A stretch of 64,000 bases of DNA from the NCBI GenBank assembly GCA_928724745.1, contig CAKMXJ010000005.1, positions 682,001 to 746,000 on the forward strand. The letters run 5' to 3'. The notes under the pieces were generated by a model. That model worked only from the letters and a program-made list of their open reading frames with translations. It ran no database searches and was not told the DNA's origin. Position numbers and translations under genes: made by a program. The stretch is from Anthracocystis setariae. Taxonomy: Eukaryota; Basidiomycota; Ustilaginomycetes; Ustilaginales; Ustilaginaceae. Shown here piece after piece: positions 51,123 to 60,543 of the stretch. Each line of letters starts with the position of its first letter. The stretch's first letter is position 1.

Positions 51123-52127
51123 TGCTGGATCGGCATGCACATGACGAAAATCCACCTCGTGACGCCCCGATTCGACAGCAAGCCTATCCTCTCAGCATCG
51201 TCCCATCCATTACGACAACAAGCGCAACTGTGTCTTTGCTCACTTCGCCCTTCACACTCAATTGTTGCCAAAACGCAAAAGAAATGCAGCCCCAATGTTA
51301 AGCCCACTTCCTCTCGACCACATTGAACGCTTCAACTGGCGAATATTATAAAACGAAGTCTATTTTTAAAATTTGAACACCGACACGCTGCGGGGGCGTT
51401 GAGTTGGTCTCGAAACTTGACATGTGTCGGCACACCAGTTTTGAAATTCACTACTCTGTATGGCGAAGTCTGCAATGTGACGCGGGTATGCAGTGAGCTC
51501 GGACAACCCAAGGTCTATCGTCGTGAGGATCTGCCAAGAGGCTCGGTTGGAGGACGGCACAAGGTCTGGGAAGAAGCTTTGTTTTCTCTTGTCTTGCTTT
51601 GCGGCGTAAGGAGCGATCATTTAGAGTGGGGTGTTGCCCGGTGAATGGTCGTCGGAGATGGAAATTTGCGACGTCACAAGGTGATTGGGTCCGCCTGGGA
51701 GTTAGTGCACAACGTGGGAGTGGGGGGTTGGAAGATGGTGTTGTTGGGCATGCCAGAATTGAATTGATGAGATCCTGCTGCCTTGTGGGGTCATGATTTG
51801 AGGCCATGGGGTTCAAGAACTTTCGGTTCGAGTGGTGAATACTGCCTGCCTGATTGCTGGTAGGTGGATTTGGGACGGTGATTCGCCGAAGTATTGTACA
51901 GTAGCGCGGTTTTGTGTAGTCGCTTCCCCGCATTGGCGATTCAGTATGGTCCTAGTTCACCTATCTCTCGATCCCTATCCCTGCTTGCTCCCTAGCTTGA
52001 CCCTCAATCATAACCCCATCGCTGCATCTTTACCAACTAGCAACGCACCTATCGTCTCATCGTGCTTTCATCTTCCACCTTACCACCATCTCGTTCAAAC
52101 CAACTCTCTCCTCATCAACGCCACACC
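51123..52127. other. Intergenic region between the secreted protein and the PMP3-like gene
   Basis: About 1 kb without a supported gene. The right half (about 51950-52127) is pyrimidine-rich, like the leader of the following gene. Confidence 0.5.
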
Positions 52128-52892
52128 ATGTCCAAGCTTCTGCGCAACGGCATCCCCCGCACCGAGGACGGCAAGCTGGACCTCTCGTGGAAGAACCACT
52201 ACGGCTTCACTGGCCTGATCTGGATTCTCGGCATCCTCTTCCCTCCCCTCGCCGTCGCCGTGCGCTTCGGCATTGGCAAGGACTTCTTCATCAACGTCCT
52301 CCTCACCGTCTGTGCCATCATCCCGGGCCACCTCCACAACTGGTTCATCCAAAACATCCGCAACAACGACACGCACGCACGCACACCCAAATGGGCCATC
52401 CGCTACGGCCTAGTCGACGATACACGCTGGAAGAAACAGGCCAAGAAACGCGCATGGACAGGTCGATACAAAGATCACCTCACCCCCAGCGAAAGCGTCT
52501 GGTACGACGACGACGGAATCGCCCACAAGATCGAACCTTCCCACTCCGATAGCGTCATCATCCCGCAAAATACAGGTCTCGTGGAGCCTGACCAGTGGAT
52601 CAATAACGAATCTACTACTACGATGGCGTACGCTTTGCAACCCATCACTACTCCGCGTCCAAAATCAAAGCTACACATCTTCAAGCCTTCCAACACCACC
52701 CCACAAAACGACATTAAAATCGAGAGGGCGAGAAGATACAGCACCTACAGCAACAGCAGCGACTCGAGCTCAGGCATCATGACTCCAGAAGAAGCCACAC
52801 GCACCTTCACACCTTTCACATCCCCAACCCAAAAGACACCGCACTCTCACCCCACCACAGCCCAAGACGATATCTTCGCGCACGAATTCTAA
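52128..52892 (+). CDS. PMP3/UPF0057 family membrane protein with a long C-terminal tail
   Basis: 254 aa, single exon; start at the ATG at 52128 (MSKLLRNGIPRTEDG). The first 95 residues carry the small two-helix hydrophobic UPF0057 domain: FTGLIWILGILFPPLAVAVRFGIGKDFFINVLLTVCAIIPGHLHNWFI, with the characteristic FPP between helices. This resembles yeast Sna2/Sna3/Sna4. The tail (KWAIRYGLVDDTRWKKQ onwards) is soluble, Ser/Thr/Pro-rich, and ends FAHEF. In yeast such tails hold PPxY sorting motifs; I do not see one here. Family members localise to plasma membrane, vacuole or endosomes and influence membrane potential or sorting. It faces the GT90 gene tail to tail, 97 bp apart. Confidence 0.85.
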   Translation: MSKLLRNGIPRTEDGKLDLSWKNHYGFTGLIWILGILFPPLAVAVRFGIGKDFFINVLLTVCAIIPGHLHNWFIQNIRNNDTHARTPKWAIRYGLVDDTRWKKQAKKRAWTGRYKDHLTPSESVWYDDDGIAHKIEPSHSDSVIIPQNTGLVEPDQWINNESTTTMAYALQPITTPRPKSKLHIFKPSNTTPQNDIKIERARRYSTYSNSSDSSSGIMTPEEATRTFTPFTSPTQKTPHSHPTTAQDDIFAHEF

Positions 52893-52989
52893 CCCGCTCT
52901 TCACAACGCTGTACTTTTAGACCTGCACACACGAATGTAGACCGCCCTTGCTCGATTCGACATCGGCACAAGACAGTACGATGCCGAGT

Positions 52990-54396
52990 TTAGACCTCTG
53001 GAGGCCAATTGGGACAACCCAAGTTGATCCAAACGCCGTACTCGATGTCGCCCTCTACGCCCAGCTCCTTGAGCGAGCCCAATTTTGTGCCCGCACCCCC
53101 CTTGACACCACCTCCTGGCTTGACAGCCGCTCCTGTCCCTCCGGGCCACGTAAACCTATCCATCACACTCGCATAGCTGATCAGCGCCGCTCTGAGGTAG
53201 CACGCCGTCGCTGCGGGAGTCAAGTACCTCTGCGCCAACATCCTGTGTGCATTCATGGCGATCTTCTCCCCCGTCGTCCTGCCACCCTTGCGCTCTTCCT
53301 CTTCCGCGATCAGTGCCTTCATTGTCTCTGGCAAACGCTCGAAGTACGTCCCTGGTAGAACGAGCGCGTTGAAATCCGGAGAAGACGCGTCCGAGATGAC
53401 CGCAGGATGGAAGTGCTGCGTCCACTTCAACCTGTGCATGATCACAGCGCTCTTGCAGTTCAGGATGTACTTGCTTCGACCCGAATACGCGTAGCCTTCA
53501 GCGAGGAGGAGGAACTTGTACCGGCAAAATTCGGCAGGCGGAACTGGCTTGACAATGTCGTCGCCAGTGTGCCAGAACGAAGTTCGCTTGACGTTGGCCC
53601 AGGATTCGGTTCCAGGTGCCATGGCCACCTTAACGAGAGAGACTCGCGGCATGATGTTGTCATCTGGGAAGGTATCTCCTCTCCAAAAGATCTGATTGGG
53701 TTTCGCATCCCAGGCGGTCTCGTCGTTGATTTTTCGAGCTTGACGACGCACTTCTTGGTAGGATGGAATCCCTGCTTCGGGCCATGAAGCAAAGCTGAAG
53801 TCAGGGTAGAGGTACTGTCCGCGAGTATCGTTTACTCTCTTGTCCAGCACCCAGCCTGCGCCTCGACCGATGTCTGCTTTTGCAAATCCGTCATAATCGC
53901 CGCCGGAGAAAACAAACTCGACTCCATCCATCAACTCTCGTTCACTTTGTGACGCTCCCATATACGCCGTCTGCAACAACTGAAGCATCGACCTCACTCT
54001 CGACTGCCAATCCTTTTGGTGCCCTCGGATGAAGATTTGGCCATCCTTGAGCACCACATGCGCACAGCCACCCACGCAACTCTCGACCGCATCTCTGACA
54101 TGCCCATACGTGATTCCACCTTTCTCCGTCCAGATCCTCTCGTTTTCCTCGAGTTGCGGATAGAAGTGCGAGAACTCAGCTTTGCACTTCGCCTGTCCAA
54201 GCTTCAGATCTTCCTGGAGATCACGTCGCAGTGGAGGTTGGTTGGACTTGATCTTGAGCTGCGGCCGGACGTAGTTTGGGGTGAAGTCGGAGAGAGGGAC
54301 GATGGATAAGGCGAGGCAGATCAGGACGAAGATGGTACCGAACCCTGCTACGCTCGAGGTTTTGATGAGGGGAAGGCAACCCACGTCTCGCGACAT
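52990..54396 (-). CDS. GT90 (CAP10-type) glycosyltransferase, type II membrane protein
   Basis: 468 aa, single exon. One N-terminal transmembrane anchor, TSSVAGFGTIFVLICLALSIV, with a short cytosolic head, gives Golgi-type topology. The CAP10/GT90 core spans roughly residues 150-410: VEFVFSGGDYDGF, LYPDFSFASWPEAGIPSYQEV, IFWRGDTF, RYKFLLLAEGYAYSGRSKYILNCKSAVI, WTQHFHPAV. The YKFLLLAEGYAYSGRSKYI stretch is the best-conserved GT90 signature. Cryptococcus CAP10 relatives act in capsule and xylosyl transfer; in smuts the acceptor is unknown, probably a cell-wall or secreted glycan. A C-terminal Gly-rich insert (GGTGAAVKPGGGVKGGAGTKLG) is unusual. Confidence 0.88.
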   Translation of the reverse strand: MSRDVGCLPLIKTSSVAGFGTIFVLICLALSIVPLSDFTPNYVRPQLKIKSNQPPLRRDLQEDLKLGQAKCKAEFSHFYPQLEENERIWTEKGGITYGHVRDAVESCVGGCAHVVLKDGQIFIRGHQKDWQSRVRSMLQLLQTAYMGASQSERELMDGVEFVFSGGDYDGFAKADIGRGAGWVLDKRVNDTRGQYLYPDFSFASWPEAGIPSYQEVRRQARKINDETAWDAKPNQIFWRGDTFPDDNIMPRVSLVKVAMAPGTESWANVKRTSFWHTGDDIVKPVPPAEFCRYKFLLLAEGYAYSGRSKYILNCKSAVIMHRLKWTQHFHPAVISDASSPDFNALVLPGTYFERLPETMKALIAEEEERKGGRTTGEKIAMNAHRMLAQRYLTPAATACYLRAALISYASVMDRFTWPGGTGAAVKPGGGVKGGAGTKLGSLKELGVEGDIEYGVWINLGCPNWPPEV

Positions 54397-55410
54397 GATG
54401 AGTTGACGACGGTGAGGCTAGGAAACAGGAAGGCAAGAAAGCTGGCGATGGTCTGGATAAGATGGTGGTCTCAGAAAGAGGCAGAGGATCGTTTGTGTGA
54501 ATGATTCTTATCCCTTTTCTCGCATCACAATGTGATTTGCCTGAATGTCTGACATCGTCACTCGCGCAAGTGTCTTCGGAGGTACCGTTCGGGAGCCTGC
54601 TGGACCGTGAGGGATCCTACCTGTCGTGACAATGAATCGGCTGCCATGGGAGAACACGATATTCTTTCGAGATCATCTTTGCTTCTCTCGGAAAATAAAG
54701 GGCACCAGGAGCAGACGGAAACCGCGACTTTCGCTGAGTGACCCCGATCGAAGCACACCAATCCCGAAGTGTAGCAATCAAGAGCCTTGATAATATCGGC
54801 TAGGATGCCTATCGATAGCCAGGTTTTGACGGGTCACGAATGCCTCACCATCTCCGCGGACGATGATGGTGTTTTGGTGGTGTTATGTGTGATTATGGGG
54901 ACGGTTGCGCAGGGTATGAACGTATGTACCATTACGCTTGGATCCGAACGGCATGATTGACCTCGGAATAATGACTGGTCCAGTATGTCGGGTCAATTCT
55001 CTCACAGCCGGGGTACGTTCTGGTCAGCAAACCCAAAATCGAGTTAGTCACGACGTGCATGCGGAGCTCGAAAGGACCGACTTGATCGGCGTCGGATGAA
55101 CCACTGTATAAGACGGGATACCGCCCCGAACGGCAGCATCACGCTGTGGAAAGCAAAGCTATTTTAAGCGGCTCAGCCGACTGGCTAAATCCCAAAAGAA
55201 CGGGTAAAGCCTAGACACTTGATCGGAGGGCAGCCAACTATCACCAAATATGCATTTCCTGATCAGCTACCGACATTCCGCCAGGACTCCAACCATCTTC
55301 GGGGGAAATGACCACTCCCTCACCGAAAAGGCTGCCTTGGAACGATCAAAAACACTACTCTCTGCTGATGGCGACGTATGGCGACTCTGGAAAGGACACC
55401 GAAATGCTTG
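54397..55410. other. Intergenic region GT90 to EXO1
   Basis: About 1 kb without a supported gene. It holds the GT90 promoter at the left and the EXO1 3' flank at the right. Confidence 0.5.
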
Positions 55411-57867
55411 CTACCAGTCTAAAACGGAAGATGGCGGGACTGACTTGGCTGAGCCTGAACAAACTTGAATCGGTCGAAAATCCCCTTCGCTTTCGTCGCG
55501 TTGTCGTGGCTGTGACTTATCTCGGTGTTGTCTCCGTCGCTGAGAACAAGTGTCGGAGTGCGCTTGAGCACTTTTGGTGGCCGACATGCAACGGGAGTCG
55601 AATGACAATCGGTTGCAGCTGCCAACTTCATCGCAGGCGAAGACAAACAGCCTTTGTTCGCCGCGAATGTACTTTTGGCTCCTTCCACGCCGACGCCGAC
55701 GCCGACGCCGACACCTGCACCGGCACCCATGTATCTGAACGCTTCCAGCTTTGACACGCTCGCACTCGTTTGCAACATTGGCTTCTTGGCGTTCCCTCTG
55801 GCACCAAGTGGCGTCGCTGGCTCCGCTTCCACTGCTTCCACCTCGTCCTCCTCCCTCTCCCTCTCCCTCTCCCTCTCCCTCTCCCTCTCTCCCCTCCCTC
55901 TCCCTCTCCCTCTCCCTCTCCCTCTCCCTCTCCCTCTCCCTCTCCCTCTCCCTCTCCCTCTCCTGCTCCTGCTCCCGCTCCCGCTCTACGTTCACTTCGC
56001 TGGAAGATGCGTTCTCTTCCTCCTCCTCTGCGAATCCCACCGCTCCTCCTCTTACCGAAGAAGACGCAGGCGAAGAAATAAAGCCGCTCCCAATCCCGCT
56101 CTCAGGCGAAGAGCATTCCGTGCGAGCGGAATGCATCCGCGTCCTTTTCGTCCCTCTCGACGGCGTCTGTGGCACCACAACCAGCCGAGTTTCTTGCCAA
56201 AGCTCCTGCGTATCCATCCCCATCGACTGCGACTCGGTCATTCTGGAAGCCGCCGTCGGCTGAGGCGGGCTGCTCGTCTTGACAAAGTCATGCATGTCGT
56301 CACACTCGTCGTCCCAATATCCAGAATCATTGGCATCTCGGTTTGGCTTGGTAGGTGTCAGCTCTCCACCGAGATGCAGATAGGCATGATCCAATTTCGT
56401 GTCTTGCGATGAAGGCGCTTGTTTGGCTTTTAGCTGGGATTGACGTGCAAAGAATTTGCTCTGCGTTGGCTGGCTGTCTTGATGAGTGTCGCGCTCAAGG
56501 AATGGATTGGAGCCCCGATTGATATCGCGAGCACCAAGAGGCACACGTTCTTCCCTTATCATGCTTGGCTCCGCTTTCACTTTGGCTTGAGCCTTGCTGC
56601 CGGCCGTCTTAGAACTGCTAGCACCGCCAAAGAAGCTCGTTAGACTTTGCTGACCCAACTCTTTGATGGCCATCTTCTTCCTAGCTCCAAATCCAACCGA
56701 GCCTTGCCCCACGGAAGAGCGATAGAACCCGCTGCTGCTCCCAGCCGTCGGAGCTGTGGTACTCCTCTGCAATTTGTGCTTTCCTGCTGCGGCTGCCGAG
56801 CCCGATGCGATGTTGCTCGCAGAACTGCTCCTCACGCCCAAGGCTTTGGGGACTCGATCCACGATCGGCGTCTTTGAAATCGGATCGACGATTCCCTCGG
56901 CGACACCTTGGGCCATGTCGTCATGCATGCCTGCGCCAATGAAGGGCAACATGTCATCGTGCGTGCCATCAGGCAACGGAGTCAGCGTCACGAGCTTGTT
57001 GGACTTGGGATCAAACACCCTCTGATGAACAAACGTGAGCTCTGCCTTGCGAAACTCCCTAGCATAGGTAGGGGGTACGCGCATCTTGCCTTCAAGCCTA
57101 ACGGCTTGGAGCACTTTGTCAACTGTCTTGTAGCGCCTGAGCAGCCTATGAGCGTTCTTGAGACCCATACCGACGATGCTGGGCAGGTAATCGCAGCCGG
57201 ATAGAATGGCCATTTGTCGAAACTCGACCGGTGTCCAGCCGGAAAGGGCAAGTTGTCGGTTGGTCCAGAAGCGTTCTTGACGCATCTCGATGGCGTTTCC
57301 GGCCTGGTCGAGTTTGAAGAGCACGGTCTTGCAGCCGAACACGAGCAGATCCGAATCCTCTGTGACCACGCCATCTATGATGCCTTGTGCCTCTAAGTAG
57401 GCGAGCTGGGCATCTGCTTCGTACGGCGCTACGATGTAGGGGATGGCCTCTTGCTTGAGCACCTTGATGAGCTGGTATGCCATTTCGGGGGTGATATCGA
57501 CGCATTTGGAGTAGAGGTCTCGAGCCTGCTGCATTTTGCCTTGGTGTTCAAGCGCTGTTGCCTTTGCAAGGTTTTCGGATCTCCTGTGCTGCCTGTCATC
57601 TTCGGTAGCGCGCTTTGCTGGCAGCTTGTCTCCGTCAAAGACAAGGTAGGGCTTAACGCCGAAGTGCTGTAGCATGCGAATGCGACTTAGCGCATGGGCA
57701 ATGTAGCGTGGAGCAGGATCGCCAAGGACGATCTCGCGTGCGCAACCATAAGCGCCGCGATGAAGCCAAACATAAGCATCGACGCCAAGAGTCTGGCCCG
57801 AATAGGTCGAGATGTGGATCGGGGTTTGAACGTCCTTGAGCAGGGGAAGCAGGCCTTGAATGCCCAT
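55411..57867 (-). CDS. EXO1: Exonuclease 1 (5'-3' DNA exonuclease, XPG/FEN1 family)
   Basis: 818 aa as an uninterrupted frame. EXO1 resects DNA ends and acts in mismatch repair and telomere maintenance. N-domain: MGIQGLLPLLKD, catalytic Asp30 (GVDAYVWL) and Asp78 (VFDGD). I-domain: Glu150 and Asp152 (YEADAQLAYL), Asp171 and Asp173 (TEDSDLLVFG), Asp226 (GCDYL) and the helix-hairpin-helix GMGLKNAHRLL. Residues 406-413 (QQSLTSFF) match a PCNA-binding PIP box; 469-473 (QSKFF) match a mismatch-repair MLH1-interacting motif. From about residue 627 a GAGAGG hexanucleotide array gives Arg-Glu repeats, then a 1-nt phase break switches frame and gives Gly-Glu repeats and an odd Arg/Cys-rich tail. The other frame gives a more natural C-terminus ending at 55419. 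The C-terminus is therefore uncertain. Confidence 0.93.
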   Translation of the reverse strand: MGIQGLLPLLKDVQTPIHISTYSGQTLGVDAYVWLHRGAYGCAREIVLGDPAPRYIAHALSRIRMLQHFGVKPYLVFDGDKLPAKRATEDDRQHRRSENLAKATALEHQGKMQQARDLYSKCVDITPEMAYQLIKVLKQEAIPYIVAPYEADAQLAYLEAQGIIDGVVTEDSDLLVFGCKTVLFKLDQAGNAIEMRQERFWTNRQLALSGWTPVEFRQMAILSGCDYLPSIVGMGLKNAHRLLRRYKTVDKVLQAVRLEGKMRVPPTYAREFRKAELTFVHQRVFDPKSNKLVTLTPLPDGTHDDMLPFIGAGMHDDMAQGVAEGIVDPISKTPIVDRVPKALGVRSSSASNIASGSAAAAGKHKLQRSTTAPTAGSSSGFYRSSVGQGSVGFGARKKMAIKELGQQSLTSFFGGASSSKTAGSKAQAKVKAEPSMIREERVPLGARDINRGSNPFLERDTHQDSQPTQSKFFARQSQLKAKQAPSSQDTKLDHAYLHLGGELTPTKPNRDANDSGYWDDECDDMHDFVKTSSPPQPTAASRMTESQSMGMDTQELWQETRLVVVPQTPSRGTKRTRMHSARTECSSPESGIGSGFISSPASSSVRGGAVGFAEEEEENASSSEVNVEREREQEQEREREREREREREREREREREREGREGEGEGEGEGEGGGRGGSSGSGASDATWCQRERQEANVANECERVKAGSVQIHGCRCRCRRRRRRRRGRSQKYIRGEQRLFVFACDEVGSCNRLSFDSRCMSATKSAQAHSDTCSQRRRQHRDKSQPRQRDESEGDFRPIQVCSGSAKSVPPSSVLDW
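55851..55963 (-). repeat. GAGAGG hexanucleotide array inside EXO1
   Basis: Two blocks of CTCCCT on the plus strand: starts at 55851, 55857 ... 55881, then an irregular CTCTCCCCTC junction, then starts at 55900, 55906 and onwards. Block offset is 49 nt, one more than a multiple of six. On the coding strand the blocks therefore encode Arg-Glu and Gly-Glu dipeptides respectively. Confidence 0.9.
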
Positions 57868-58589
57868 GATCGCGTTCTTGGGCGATGTTTAGTGGGTACG
57901 ATGCTTGGCTGGTGTCATTGCTTGTTGGTGATGGCCGAAAGGGAGGAGGAGGAGGTCGACGAGGCAGTGGTGGTGAGCAGCCTGGTGAATGTGAATGACA
58001 GTGGGTTGTGGAGGCGAATTTGTGCAGCGTTGTTGGCAGTTCGGAGAGTGACTTTTACCTTTTTAGCGAGTCAAGTCAATCAATCAATTAACACGGCTGT
58101 CACTGCTCTCACACTCACACTCACACTCACACTACTGTACTGCTGCTTTGCTGTCGAGCGAGCGAGCGAGCGAGCGAGAATGCGAGACGCGACTCGCGAC
58201 GCAATCTCGATTAGGACCTCGAATCGGGCTTGCAATGGAAAGGGCAAAGTGCGATTTGTGGGTCGTATTCGCATTATTTGTATTCGTATTCGTCGTCGTC
58301 TTCTCGTTTCCACATCCTTACGACTCAATCTCTACTTGAATCACCACCTTTTGTCTTGAACACTGCCACATCGTCAAGCATTCACTACGCTCTTCTCGCA
58401 GAGCTTGCTAGCCGGACTCCCTAACATCATTTGCGTACATCCATCGAGTCGCCGTCGTCGCATTCGTCAGGGTCAAGGCTTTCATCTCTCTTTTCATACC
58501 ATCCCAACTCGTCCCTCAACTACCATTCGTAGCATCACCCATATATCTTGCACCCATTCTTTAGCTCACACGAGTAATACACATCCAAA
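57868..58589. promoter_or_regulatory. Divergent intergenic region EXO1 / SMD1
   Basis: About 720 bp between divergent ATGs, so it contains promoters for both. It carries a CACACT(n) stretch near 58105-58135 and a GAGC tetranucleotide run at about 58157-58179. Confidence 0.5.
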
Positions 58590-59068
58590 ATGAAGCTCGT
58601 CAGGTAAGCCATCCATCACTTGTCCTTGCTCCATCCTCATCCACCCATCCACACACACACACACACACTGACGCTCTCGCTCCTGTCTCTCCCATACCAA
58701 TGCGTAGATTCTTGATGAAGCTCAACAACGAGTCGGTCACAATTGAGCTCAAAAATGGCACCGTCGTGCATGGGACCGTAACGGGAGTAGATATTCAGAT
58801 GAACACGCATCTCAAGACCGTCAAGATGACAGTTCGCGGTCGACCAGCGTTGACGTTGGACACCTTGTCGATTCGAGGCAACAACATTCGGTATTGGATC
58901 TTACCCGATGCGTTGCCGTTGGATATGTTGTTGGTGGATGATGCACCCAAACCAAAGGGCAAGAGGAAGCAGCCTTCCGCTCGTGGTAGGGGTGCACCCA
59001 CCATGGATCGAGGAAGAGGTAGAGCAAGAGGAGCTATGAGGGGCGGTGGCAGGGGTCGTGGCCGTTAA
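58590..59068 (+). CDS. SMD1: Small nuclear ribonucleoprotein Sm D1
   Basis: A core subunit of the Sm ring on spliceosomal U1, U2, U4 and U5 snRNAs. Exon 1 is only 14 nt (58590-58603, ATGAAGCTCGTCAG), then a 104-bp intron (donor GTAAGC, acceptor GCGTAG, with a CA dinucleotide repeat near 58651), then exon 2 58708-59068; 124 aa in frame. Sm1 motif: [32 protein letters not shown]; Sm2: [18 protein letters not shown]. The C-terminal tail is the typical Arg-Gly repeat ([25 protein letters not shown]), target of symmetric arginine methylation. Confidence 0.95.
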
Positions 59069-59197
59069 ATGCTTTCCGCGTCCAACAATTGCATTTACAG
59101 TATTGATTGTACTTTTAGCGCTTCTTCCAATTCACACTCACAACCACCTAGCCATTAGAAAAGGAATGGTTTGTTACATTCTTCTACTACTTGGGCT

Positions 59198-59794
59198 CTA
59201 CGTTTGAGCTTGCGCCCTGGCGGCATCTCTGGCTTCGACTTCATCCATAAGTTCCTGTTCGGTCCTCAACAACCCCTCTGCCCTCTTTGCTGCCTGTGTG
59301 GGCACCTTGATCGGATAATCCACTCTAGTAATTTGACCTCCCCGCAACAGCAGCGTCTGTCTGCGCACGTACCTCCTACCCTCGACCTCGAAAGTGGGGA
59401 TCTCCAACGCCTTGACCAGCTCCTCGTTCTCATCCGACAACAGGTCGAAGTTTAGGCCGAGTCTTTGCTTGGCTTCCATCTGTTCGACATGCGATTGGGT
59501 GGAGAGGCCAAAGACTACGAGTTCGGGTTGCTTTGCGAGAAGGTGCGGCAGGTGGCATGAGACGGTAGTGAGATGTGGAGTGCAGCCTGCAGCGCCTGGG
59601 ATGGAGTTCCACCAAGTGGGCGAGGGTCGGAGCGGGGTGGAGAGCGAGGGGTGGAGGAAGAGCATGATGGGCTGACGCAAAGAGAGTGTGAACAGGTCCA
59701 CGGTGGTGCCCGATGTGGAGGCTAGGTCGATCAGCGCTGGTAGAGGGTGGCCGAGAAGATGGAATGCTGCGCGATCCTCCGGTTCGGTAGTCAT
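59198..59794 (-). CDS. Peroxiredoxin-like (AhpC/TSA, PrxQ-related) protein
   Basis: 198 aa, one exon, ATG at 59794. A thioredoxin-fold redoxin layout is visible: LPALIDLASTSGTTVDLFTL, LRQPIMLFLHPS, then GAAGCTPHLTTVSC with Cys71 and Cys80, VVFGLSTQSHVEQMEAKQRLGLNFDLLSDENEELVKALEIPTF, and a final strand YVRRQTLLLRGGQITRVDYPI. The 'phrase' GCTPH recalls the peroxidatic Cys of bacterioferritin-comigratory (PrxQ) proteins (TPGCT), but the Pro-Thr order is altered and about 10 extra residues precede it, so peroxidase activity cannot be assumed. It is tail to tail with SMD1, 129 bp apart. Confidence 0.75.
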   Translation of the reverse strand: MTTEPEDRAAFHLLGHPLPALIDLASTSGTTVDLFTLSLRQPIMLFLHPSLSTPLRPSPTWWNSIPGAAGCTPHLTTVSCHLPHLLAKQPELVVFGLSTQSHVEQMEAKQRLGLNFDLLSDENEELVKALEIPTFEVEGRRYVRRQTLLLRGGQITRVDYPIKVPTQAAKRAEGLLRTEQELMDEVEARDAARAQAQT

Positions 59795-60543
59795 TGTCGA
59801 ACGCCACCGTAGAGCAAGGTCGCCAAAGAGGGAAAGACAGTTGTACGAGGTTGGTGATGATCGTACAAGCTATGGTACGAGGTGGTGGACCCTTAGCTCG
59901 AAAGCTCTCCTCTCCACTTTGCAAGTCGAACAGGGCAGCAATTCCAACCGGCCGAGTCGCTTTTCTCTGCAACCCAAAATTCCGGGTATTGCTCACTGCG
60001 GCCACGAATTCTTCCTCTCTTGTTCTCACCACCATCAATCTCAAATAAAAGTAAGTACAGTACAGTACAAACCGCGATGTACGAAAGCGAATGAAGACAA
60101 CACAACATCAACTTATAATCTGTCAATCCTCCGAAATAGCTACCCTCTACCATTGTCACCTCTCTGGGCTCGTCTCTCTTCGTACAAGCAGTGTCGACAG
60201 TCTCGGTTCTGACTGATTCAGTTCGTGTCGACGAGGCGGTCTGCGCTGTCGAGTGAGCAGAGTCAACGAGACGACGCGGTGGAAGGGTCAAGCTTGTGTG
60301 GAGAGCTTGTTGAAAAGAGAACGGACGCTTTTATCAAAAAAAAAAAAAGTCGGAAAAAGGGGTTATGGATAGCGTTGCTGACCTGTTCTTGCCTCGTACT
60401 GCACTCCTGTCCGTGTCACAGAATCCACTCACTGCCTGCACACACCAAACCAGCATCTTCTCTGTCTCATCACAACCAACACGCGCGCCACTTTTGAGCA
60501 GAAACAATGCTAACCACATGCATTACCCCAGACCTGTGCCAGC
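59795..60543. other. Intergenic region upstream of the peroxiredoxin-like gene
   Basis: About 750 bp without a supported gene; an A12 run lies near 60337. It also receives the 3' end of AP-2 mu. Confidence 0.5.

Noticed and set aside
55654..56412. Plus-strand Leu/Ser/Pro-rich reading opposite EXO1
   Set aside because: Produced by the hexanucleotide repeat; EXO1 is clearly on the minus strand.
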